DNA of 64,000 nucleotides from Nocardia exalbida NBRC 100660. Its GTDB lineage: Bacteria > Actinomycetota > Actinomycetes > Mycobacteriales > Mycobacteriaceae. A model generated the notes under the pieces. That model saw nothing but the letters and a program-made list of their open reading frames with translations, was not told the origin of the DNA and made no database searches. How positions within the stretch are numbered: position 1 is the first letter of the stretch; every line of letters starts with the position of its first letter. This document shows, piece by piece, positions 35,307 through 43,100 of this stretch. The stretch covers positions 1 through 64,000 of the forward strand of contig NZ_BAFZ01000034.1 of the NCBI RefSeq assembly GCF_000308575.1, in the 5' to 3' direction. A program made the position numbers and the translations under genes.

Positions 35307-35841
35307 GGACACTTCATTCCTGTCCCGCCTGCCGATTCTCCCGAATCTATGAAAGCTCATCTTCGGCGAAGACGCCAGACCACCTTCAGCAAGGGGGCGA
35401 CGGGGATACGCGAGCAGTGCCGTACTGCCGTCCGTTATGGCCACTCGTCCAACCACCCCGTGCAGGAACCTCTCGTCACCGGTTCGCGGTCATGAATCGC
35501 AATGAGGCGTAGGGAATCGTGGTCAAACGTTGGTTTGCGGGGCCGCTGTCTCGTATCGGCAGCTCGCTGAGCTGGGGTTTTGTGATTGCGAGGAGGTCGG
35601 AGGTTCAAGTCCTCCTAGCCCCGGTGTGCGCATCAAAGGTCAAAGTTATTCGGCCCTTTGAGATTCTCATCGCTTCTACCCAGTCTAGGCAAGATCCTGC
35701 CTCGATCGCGTTTCCCGGTAGGCACGGGTGGCCGGACATCACTGACGTGAACCTAGCCTTGGTGCATGTTGGTGCAGCGTAGCGTGGGGCTGGGCTGGGT
35801 ACGCCTGGTGGGGATGTGGATTGCGACAGGATGTTCGTGGG
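35307..35841. other. Non-coding stretch with tRNA-like relic
   Basis: No convincing gene. It holds a tRNA-3'-end-like segment at 35539-35623 (listed separately). The remainder shows nothing I can assign. Confidence 0.4.
35539..35623 (+). other. tRNA-like relic, candidate attachment site
   Basis: Bases 35599-35615 form a textbook T-arm (GGAGG-TTCAAGT-CCTCC) followed by TAGCCCC and a discriminator-like G (35616-35623). Upstream, GGGGC at 35539-35543 could pair with part of the acceptor end, giving a tRNA-sized 85 bases, but the D and anticodon arms do not fold. It looks like the 3' end of a tRNA gene left by integration. It does not match the tRNA-Leu, -Lys or -His genes in this window. Confidence 0.5.
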
Positions 35842-36477
35842 TTAGACACCGAGCTTTTCCTCCAAGCGTTCTATCGCTGCTGAGTGCGTGGTGGACGCTG
35901 AATCCAAGATCCATACGTCGTCGTTGACAGGGTGAAAGCCGATCGATTGCCAGACGTGTCGAACCTTTCGTAGCTCGGCTTCAAACTCGGGATCATTGGA
36001 ATCAACTTCGAACGGGTGGGGAAGGGTGACCGCGATCCCGTCGCCGTCACCAACAAGATGTCTGAGGATGTAACTGATCAGGAGCCTGCCCACGCCGCCT
36101 TGCCCGCGAAACTCCGGCTCGAGCGATGCTCTGTCGATGAGCACCACTCGCGAGGACGGCATGGCGAGCGTCTCTTCGACGTCGTCGCGCAGGCTATTTT
36201 GATTGTGCTCGAGTACTGCGGTCGCCAGTTTTTCGTAGTCACTGCTGATCGCGTCCAAGGCGTGGTAGATGCTGTTATTAGGGGTCCAGAGGTCTGCTAC
36301 CACACCGTTCATCCACAGGATGGTGCGAGGAGGTAGTTGGCCGTCGTCCACGGTGGAGCCGAGTAGGCCGTGGCTGGACCACTGTGAGATGCCCGGGCCG
36401 AAGGTCCCATCACTCCTTACGGGTGTTGTAATTATTGTCTTGAAGTGCATTCTGTCCCAATTGATTTCGACCGACAT
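35842..36477 (-). CDS. GNAT-like acetyltransferase
   Basis: A 211-residue protein with a GNAT-type acetyl-CoA loop (about 125-140: EPEFRGQGGVGRLLISYIL, fitting Q/RxxGxG/A) preceded by a beta strand with RVVLIDRASL. The N-terminal third has no known motif. It is the only cargo-like gene between the two recombinase modules. The substrate is unknown. Confidence 0.65.
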   Translation of the reverse strand: MSVEINWDRMHFKTIITTPVRSDGTFGPGISQWSSHGLLGSTVDDGQLPPRTILWMNGVVADLWTPNNSIYHALDAISSDYEKLATAVLEHNQNSLRDDVEETLAMPSSRVVLIDRASLEPEFRGQGGVGRLLISYILRHLVGDGDGIAVTLPHPFEVDSNDPEFEAELRKVRHVWQSIGFHPVNDDVWILDSASTTHSAAIERLEEKLGV

Positions 36478-37148
36478 ACTTGCATTGTATTCGTGCCGCG
36501 GCGCCTATCGACGAAGTCGGCGCCCGGGGGACGGCAGTGGTGCCGAGCGGTAATCGACGGTAGGTGGTCGTGAGCGGATCGGGAAGGCTTCAGCCGGGCA
36601 GAGTTGCAACCTGGGGGCGAAGGTGTCGCGTCTCGATCAGGTCGGCCACGGCTGCCCGGATCCGGGCCATTCCATTTCGTATCGACGGATTGGAATCCAA
36701 TGGAATTGAGACAGTGGGCGCTGGTCGCCCGATTGGCCAACCCGCGCGTGCGCCCAGATGCCCGACGTTGAGGGCTGACACACTTGTGATGTAGCAGCCG
36801 ATTCCATTCCATTCCATATCGTGCCGAGTGAGTAGAACGATATGGACGGATCAGATGAGACTGCCGGTGTGTCGAGACGGCCGCCGTGCCGATCATCTCG
36901 GCGGTTCGGGGCCACGGCTATCCGCGAACGCAGCAGCAACCGCAAGATCACCTCCTACGTAGGAAAGGTCAAGCGCGGCGGATCAGTGATTCGTCCGCGG
37001 CGCCGCCCACCCATGATCGTCCGGAGTTCATGTGCGGCATCCTGGCTGCGCGGCCGCTGAGCGCGTGTCCGTCTTTCGTGGCGGGCTCTTTGTCTACGGC
37101 AAGGCAGGCGGGCCACGGCACGAGTCGTCGTGCTTGGCGGTTTCGGTC
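36478..37148. other. Intergenic DNA with short repeats
   Basis: No firm gene. Near-repeats CCATTCCATTTCGTATCG (36667-36684) and CCATTCCATTCCATATCG (36804-36821) differ at three bases. A palindrome ATTGGAATCCAAT lies at 36689-36701. A small minus frame (36590-36817) exists but lacks support. Confidence 0.4.
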
Positions 37149-37973
37149 TCATAGGTCGTTGCGGGGAAGCGTAAGGGTCGCGGCTTCGCTGAGTATCCGG
37201 CTGATGGTCGACCGGCTTCTGTTCAGTTCGTTGGCGATGCGGGTCGGATTCCATCCGTCGAGGTGATGGTGGGCCAAGGCTTTCGCCACGAGTTCGGGGT
37301 CTCGTCGCCGAGCCGGATCGCGTGCGCACAATTGTGCCGCGAGGTCGGCGAAGTCTCGGCTTGTGGGGTCGGGTAGGTGCGGTGCTGTGAGGACCAGTTC
37401 TACAGCAGTTGGTGGCGTGGGCACGGTTTCGGCGTCCGAGAACGGGACGTGCGCCCGCGATATGGAGTCGTCGTTGCGGAGGTCGTCAGCGTGCGCACGC
37501 TCGTTGCTGGGGGTGGAGTGGGCGAGGGCGAGTAGCGCGACGGTGGATTGGGTCATGGATCCTTCGATGATCAGCGGCCACAACCACGCTTCGCTCTGGG
37601 GGATTCCGGCGGTGATCGCCAGCGACCGGAGAGCGGTGAAGGAGAGCCAGAACGCGCCGGTGGCCATGAGAACCGTCATCGCGGTCGCGACCCATCGTGT
37701 GGCGCGGGTGGCGGTGTGCGCACGTGCGAGGACCGTCACCCCGTGTACCGCCGCCAGGAGCGCCAGCGGCGGGATGATCGCGACCGCAGCGGCCACGACG
37801 GGCAGTGCCGTGTCGTGCAGAAGGGCTTGGGTGGCGTTGCCGGTGAGGCTGACAGTGGCCGCAGCGGTGAGTACCGTCCAAAAGAAGCCGTGCGCACGAG
37901 ATTTGGGTGTGGTCGCCTTGGGTGGTGGCGTCCGCACGATCGCCGTGGCCGGGGTGAGGGCGGTGTCGGACAT
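37149..37973 (-). CDS. DUF2637 membrane protein with C-terminal HTH
   Basis: A 274-residue protein. Four hydrophobic segments (about 28-60, 60-85, 93-125, 128-152) form the DUF2637 membrane part found in actinomycete integrative and conjugative elements. A soluble tail ends in a helix-turn-helix (about 235-268: LAHHHLDGWNPTRIANELNRSRSTISRILSEA). The ATG shares one base with the stop of the recombinase (TGATG), so the AbrB, recombinase and DUF2637 genes form one translational unit. A membrane-tethered regulator is inferred. Confidence 0.82.
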   Translation of the reverse strand: MSDTALTPATAIVRTPPPKATTPKSRAHGFFWTVLTAAATVSLTGNATQALLHDTALPVVAAAVAIIPPLALLAAVHGVTVLARAHTATRATRWVATAMTVLMATGAFWLSFTALRSLAITAGIPQSEAWLWPLIIEGSMTQSTVALLALAHSTPSNERAHADDLRNDDSISRAHVPFSDAETVPTPPTAVELVLTAPHLPDPTSRDFADLAAQLCARDPARRRDPELVAKALAHHHLDGWNPTRIANELNRSRSTISRILSEAATLTLPRNDL

Positions 37974-39043
37974 CAGAGGATTCCTCCGGTCGCGGGCTCG
38001 TCGTGCGGACGGTTCGGTGTGCGGTATGCGGGTACGAGCGGGTGCGCTTCGCCGGTCAGTACGGCCACCGCGGCGGCGACCTCGGTGATGTGTGCTTTGA
38101 CGTAGGTGGCGGTGGTGCCGTTGTTCTTGCTGTGGTGTCCGGCGTACTTCTGGGCGACGGCGTAGCTGAAGGTGCGTTCGGCCCAGGTGAGGGTGGTGTG
38201 CCGTAACCAGTGCATGCTCACGCCCTGTGTGGCGACCCACGGCAGGGTCTGGCCGATCCGTGTCCAGATGTGGTCGAAACGCCGTGATGTGATGGGTCTT
38301 CCGTTGCGGTAGCGCAGCAACTGTTCCGAGCGCGGGCTGTGGCGTTCGGCGGCGTGCTGGAGTAGGTGCCGCATCAGTGTGGGGGACACCGGCTGCCAGC
38401 GGTCGGTACCGTCCTTCTCCCGCAAATAGACCAGACATTGGTCGGGGTCGAGATCGTGCGGACGCAGTGCGAGGGCGCCGCCGCGGCGGCAGGCGGTCTC
38501 GATGTGCAGGCGCAGGATCAGGGCATCGAGGTCGGGGTCGTTGCCGGTGGTCGCGGCGACGGTCCAGATCTCGTTCAACTGATTGGCGGGGATCGCGTAC
38601 CGGTGTGAGGGCTGGCGGGTGGGCATGGTGAGTTTGCGGGCGGGGTTGTCCACGGGTCGGATCCAGCCGGTGTCTTCGGCGTAGCGGTAGATACACCGGG
38701 TGGCGCTGATGAAGTGCTCGACCGCGCTGGTTCCGCCGCGGGAGGCGCGGTTGACCCGCGTGCCGGCTTGGATGCCGGCCGCCATCTCTTCGAGATCGGC
38801 TTTGGTCGGCTCGTCGAGGCGCCGTTGGGCCCAGTGTGCGAGCAGGTGCTCGAAATGCGTGTTGTAGGTGCGCAGGGTGCCTTCGGACAACCGGGCCCGG
38901 ACCTGGGGGATCACCTCCGCGAAGGTCGGCATCCGCGTGTCGGGAGTGACGAGATCGGCGGGGGAGATGCCCATCTGGGTCAGCAGCAACCGTGCGGCGG
39001 CCACCGTCTCCGCAGTCGCGGGTGAAGGGGCGTGTGCGGTCAT
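37973..39043 (-). CDS. Tyrosine recombinase/integrase, module 2
   Basis: A 356-residue recombinase paralogous to the gene at 33850-34893. A core-binding domain lies at about 45-140. Active-site candidates are Arg in ETACRRGGALALR, Lys in YLREKDGTDRW, His and Arg in MHWLRHTTLTW, His in KYAGHHSKNN (the standard Gly-His) and Tyr in TATYVKAH. ATG MTAHAPS overlaps the AbrB-fold stop by one base (TGATG). All residues needed for strand cleavage are present, so it should be active. It lies near the 3' side of a tRNA-Leu gene. Confidence 0.92.
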   Translation of the reverse strand: MTAHAPSPATAETVAAARLLLTQMGISPADLVTPDTRMPTFAEVIPQVRARLSEGTLRTYNTHFEHLLAHWAQRRLDEPTKADLEEMAAGIQAGTRVNRASRGGTSAVEHFISATRCIYRYAEDTGWIRPVDNPARKLTMPTRQPSHRYAIPANQLNEIWTVAATTGNDPDLDALILRLHIETACRRGGALALRPHDLDPDQCLVYLREKDGTDRWQPVSPTLMRHLLQHAAERHSPRSEQLLRYRNGRPITSRRFDHIWTRIGQTLPWVATQGVSMHWLRHTTLTWAERTFSYAVAQKYAGHHSKNNGTTATYVKAHITEVAAAVAVLTGEAHPLVPAYRTPNRPHDEPATGGIL

Positions 39044-39474
39044 CACGCCCCTGCTTTCAGCAGCCGCAGGCTCGCGGCGCACAACTCCTCGAGTGCGGCG
39101 GGCGGATGGATCAGCAGGGCGCGGCGGGTGCGGTGCCCGATCAGCAGGGCCCGCTGACCGATCGACAGACTCACTCGGCGCCGCAGCCTATACGGAACGC
39201 GGAAGTACCCGCCCTCGGTCATGGCGATGCCACCCTCGGGAACCGGTCGTGCCAGCAGAACCCCGGCCTCCAGACAGGTCAGCTCCAGACGCATGCCCGG
39301 ACGCCAGCCCAGCGCGGTGAAGGTGATCTTGTCCAGGATGCGGCCTCCGTCGCCGACGGAGCAGAGTCCGTAGACGAGATCGTCGTCGGCGGGACGGACC
39401 GCGCGGTTCGTGACTTGCGGTCCGTAGATGAGTTCCTGCAACGACGACTGCGGCGGGATGACCGGCGCGATCAC
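39043..39474 (-). CDS. Double AbrB/SpoVT-fold DNA-binding protein, module 2
   Basis: A 143-residue protein with two hairpin repeats: GDGGRILDKITFTALGWRPG with GVLLARPV, and TEGGYFRVPYRLRRRVSLSIG with ALLIHPPAALEEL. Overall plan and length match 34890-35306, and it is homologous in DNA sequence to the remnant at 33630-33849. The start is GTG with GGGAGGGG about 10 bases upstream. It leads a one-base-overlap operon with the recombinase and DUF2637 gene. Confidence 0.75.
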   Translation of the reverse strand: MIAPVIPPQSSLQELIYGPQVTNRAVRPADDDLVYGLCSVGDGGRILDKITFTALGWRPGMRLELTCLEAGVLLARPVPEGGIAMTEGGYFRVPYRLRRRVSLSIGQRALLIGHRTRRALLIHPPAALEELCAASLRLLKAGA

Positions 39475-39499
39475 CGCTGACCACCCCTCCCGGCGGCGG

Positions 39500-39545
39500 T
39501 GCCAGCAAACTTTCCGAAAGGGTCACCACTGTCGCAAAGTGGCAG
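39500..39545. promoter_or_regulatory. Dyads upstream of the AbrB-recombinase operon
   Basis: An 11-base near-palindrome CTTTCCGAAAG (about 39510-39520) and CCACT-N7-AGTGG (about 39526-39542) lie just before the AbrB-fold gene. They are candidate autoregulatory sites; no binding evidence. Confidence 0.35.
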
Positions 39546-39656
39546 ATTTGCCAAGAATCGATGCAGGTCAGAGCGTGTTTCCACTGGTCGTCCTCCGTGT
39601 GTGAGAGTGCACTCCAACACGCGGCACGAAAAAGTGTCACGACTGACGGGAATCTG

Positions 39657-39738
39657 TGCGCGAGAGGGGACTTGAACCCCTACGTCCGTGGACACCAGAA
39701 CCTAAATCTGGCGCGTCTGCCAATTTCGCCACTCGCGC
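39657..39738 (-). tRNA. tRNA-Leu (anticodon UAG)
   Basis: On the minus strand the acceptor GCGCGAG pairs with CTCGCGC, the anticodon loop reads TTTAGGT between CCAGA and TCTGG (anticodon TAG), a long variable arm is present as in type II tRNAs, and the T-arm contains GGTTCAAGT. CCA is not encoded. Its 3' end faces the recombinase operon 180 bases away. Confidence 0.95.
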
Positions 39739-39853
39739 TTGATGGTACGACCGTCCAAACTCTACCGGGCGTTTCGCCCATTACGAAGCATTGGGAGGGT
39801 GTGGCGTACTCGTCAGTAACCTTACCTGGGATTATAACGATTTGGACAAGCTC

Positions 39854-39874
39854 AACATGAGGGGCGCTCATGTT
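39854..39874. promoter_or_regulatory. fas operator-like dyad 1
   Basis: AACATGAG-N5-CTCATGTT, a perfect 8-base inverted repeat. Two relatives lie downstream at 39912 and 39994. In mycobacteria the TetR protein FasR controls fas-acpS; whether this motif is its site here is inference. Confidence 0.6.
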
Positions 39875-39911
39875 TCGTACGCGTTGGTAACCCGATGGAC
39901 CAGCGAGTTCA

Positions 39912-39932
39912 AACATGAGGCGGAGTCATGTT
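39912..39932. promoter_or_regulatory. fas operator-like dyad 2
   Basis: AACATGAG-N5-GTCATGTT, identical to dyad 1 in 15 of 16 arm bases and in total length (21 bases). Confidence 0.6.
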
Positions 39933-39993
39933 CACCACTATTCTGGTACGTAAGTACACGAATACTCCGAAGTAGCGCCCACACGCGAGGGCA

Positions 39994-40015
39994 AACGTGA
40001 GGATTTCCTCATGAT
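39994..40015. promoter_or_regulatory. fas operator-like dyad 3
   Basis: AACGTGAG-N6-CTCATGAT, matching dyad 1 in 14 of 16 arm bases with a spacer one base longer. It lies 109 bases before the proposed fas start. Confidence 0.5.
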
Positions 40016-40124
40016 TTTGTGCCATTCTCGCCCGTATCAGGCCGATCACCCGCGATCACTCGTGAACCGGTAGGGACCGGCGTGTCGCCGAGGCATGTCG
40101 CATGGAGAAGGAAGTCGAAGCGTC

Positions 40125-43100
40125 TTGACGATCAACGAGAGCACCAAGACCGAGTCCGGACAGAGCACGAAGGCGGTAGCCGCCGCCGGGAAGGCCGCGT
40201 CGGGCGGGGCGCGGTCGCCGCTGTTGGATCGTCTCCTCGACGGCGTGCCGTACGCGCTCGCCTTCGGTGGGCAGGGTGCGCAGTGGTTGAGCGAGCTGGA
40301 AGAGATCGGGCGCGACAGCGCGCTGGAGCCGGAGCTGACCGCGCTGGTCAACGAGGCGGCCACGCTGCTCGAGCCGGTGGCCGCGCAGTTGCTGGTGGTG
40401 CGTCCGGTCGGCTTCGACCCGATCGGCTGGATGCTCGAGAACGAACTGGCCGACACCGACGAGGGGGAGACCTCCGCGGCCCCGTCCGAGCATGTGCTGC
40501 GTTCGGCCGCCGTGTCGATGCCCGGCGTGATGCTGACCCAGGTGGCGGCCGTGCGCGCGCTGCGATTGCAAGGTCTCGATCCGGCGGAGCACGCGCCGGT
40601 CGCAATCGTCGGGCACTCGCAGGGCCTGCTCGCCGCCGCGGCGGTCGAAGCCGGTGGCGCCCGTGACGCGGAGCTGCTCGCGGTGGCCCAGATGATCGGC
40701 GCCGCGGCGGGTCTGGTGGCGCGGCGGCGCGGGCTGATGCCGGTGGGCGAGCGCTCGCCGATGGTGGCGGTGTCGAATGTCGATCCCGAGCAGTTGCGCG
40801 CGGTGGTGGCCGACGTGTGCGAGGGAGCGGATCCCGCCGCGTCCGTGGTGGTCTCGATCCGCAACGGACGTCGGCGCGCGGTGCTCTCCGGTCCCCCCGC
40901 GCAGCTGGAGCGGGTGCGCCAGCGGTGCGCGCAGATGCACGACGAGCAGGCACGTGAGCGCGACGCCAAGGTGCGCGGCGGCTCGGTGTTCGCTCCGGTC
41001 TTCGAGGACGTGGCCGTCGACGTGGCGTTCCACCACCCGGCGCTGTCCGACACCGTCGAACTGGTGAGCAGCTGGGCCACCCAGTGCGGCCTGGACGCCG
41101 AACTGGCGGGCCGGTTGGCGCGGCAGATCTTGGTCGATCCGATCGACTGGGTCGAGGTCGTCGAGAGCGTGATCTCCGCGGGCGCGCAATGGATTCTGGA
41201 CCTGGGCCCGGGTGATCTGCTGTCCCGCGTCACATCGGGCACGTTGAAGGGCACCGGCCTCGGCATGATCGCGGCCGCCACCCGCGCCGGACAGCGCAGC
41301 CTGCTCACCCCGGGGGCAGCGCCGGAGCCTGCCACCCCGTGGTCGGCGTTCGCGCCGCGCCCGGTGCGACTGCCTAACGGGCGCATCGTGGTTGAGACCG
41401 CCTTCACCAAGCTGACCGGGCGCTCGCCGATCCTGCTGGCGGGCATGACCCCGACCACGGTCGACGCGAAGATCGTCGCGGCCGCGGCGAACGCGGGCCA
41501 CTGGGCCGAGCTGGCCGGCGGTGGGCAGGTGACCGAGCAGATCTTCGCCGACCGGGTGACCGAGCTGAAGAAGCTGCTGCACCCCGGTCGCTCGGTGCAG
41601 TTCAATTCCTTGTTCCTCGATCCCTACCTGTGGAAGCTGCAGCTGGGCGGCAAGCGGCTGGTGCAGCGGGCCCGCTCGGCGGGCGCCCCGTTCGACGGCG
41701 TGATCGTGACCGCGGGCATCCCCGAGCTGGAGGAAGCCGTCGCGCTGATCAAGGAGCTCACCGAGGTCGGTATCTCCCACGTCGCGTTCAAGCCGGGCAC
41801 CGTCGCCCAGATTCGGGCCGTGCTGCGGATCGCCGACGAGGTGCCGGACTACCCGGTGATCATGCACATCGAGGGTGGTAAGGCCGGTGGCCACCACTCC
41901 TGGGAAGACCTGGACGACCTGCTGCTGGACACCTACGCCGAACTGCGCAATCGCGCGAACGTGGTGGTGTGTGTCGGCGGTGGCATCGGAACCCCCGAGC
42001 GCGCGACGGAGTACCTCACCGGCCAGTGGGCGGTCCGGCACGGCTATCCCGTGATGCCGCTGGACGGCGTGCTGGTCGGCACGGCGGCGATGGCCACGCT
42101 GGAGGCCACCACCGCGCCGGAGGTCAAGCAACTGCTGGTGGACACCCCCGGCACCCCCGACTGGGTCGGCGCGGGCACCGCGTCCGGCGGGATGGCATCG
42201 GGCCGTAGCCAATTGGGCGCCGACATCCACGAGATCGACAACGCCGCCTCACGCACCGGCCGCCTGCTGGACGAGGTCGCGGGCGACGCCGACGCGGTCG
42301 CCGCGCGCCGCGCGGAGATCATCGCGGCGCTGAACGCCACCGCCAAGCCGTACTTCGGCGATCTGACCACCATGACCTACCAGGACTGGCTGGAGCGCTA
42401 CGTCGAGCTCGCGGTCGGGCTGGACCGCCGCAAGGACTTCGACTGCGGCAGCGACCTGGGCGACGCGATCGCGGAGGCCACCAGCTCGGTGTGGCTGGAC
42501 ATCACCTGGCGCGAACGGTTCGCGGAGATGATGCGCCGCACCGAGGCCCGGCTGCATCCGGCCGACCGCGGCGAGATCGCGACGCTGTTCGCCGCCGACG
42601 AGGATTTCGAGGACCCGGTCGCGGCGCTGTGCACCCTGAAGGACGCCTACCCCGCGACGGCGCAGACCCTGCTGCACCCGGCCGACATCCCGTTCTTCAT
42701 CGCGTTGTGCAAGACGCCGGGCAAGCCGGTGAACTTCGTGCCGGTCGTCGACGCCGACGTGCGCCGCTGGTGGCGCTCGGATTCGCTGTGGCAGGCGCAC
42801 GATCCGCGCTACTCGGCCGATCAGGTGTGCGTCATTCCCGGCACCGTCGCGGTCGCGGGCATCACCCGGGTCGACGAGCCGGTCGGCGAGCTGCTCGACC
42901 GCTTCGAACAGGACGCCGCGTACTCGCTGGTGCGTTCGGGCGTGACACCCGCCGCGGTGGACGCGCGCCGCACGGCGGGCGTCACCAGCGGCCCGATCGA
43001 CGCCGTGCTGGCCGCCCCGGACGTCCAGTGGGCCGGGCGCACCACGATCAGCCCGGTACACCGGCTCGGCGACCTGTCCGAATGGGTCGTCGACGGGAAG

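Larger units (their letters stand above)
39739..40124 (+). promoter_or_regulatory. fas upstream region
   Basis: About 390 bases without a gene between tRNA-Leu and fas. They contain three related dyads (listed separately). No single -10/-35 pair stands out. Confidence 0.5.

Noticed and set aside
36432..36951. Three overlapping minus frames with repeated EWNGI-type starts
   Set aside because: They are different frames of the CCATTCC repeats and lack ribosome sites.
33044..39738. Possible CRISPR array or insertion sequence
   Set aside because: No regularly spaced repeats, no DDE transposase and no terminal inverted repeats were seen; only tyrosine recombinases.
40056..42230. Two further long antisense frames over the 5' part of fas (to 41605 and to 42230)
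   Set aside because: Low-complexity Ser/Ala/Arg composition and full overlap with a certain gene.
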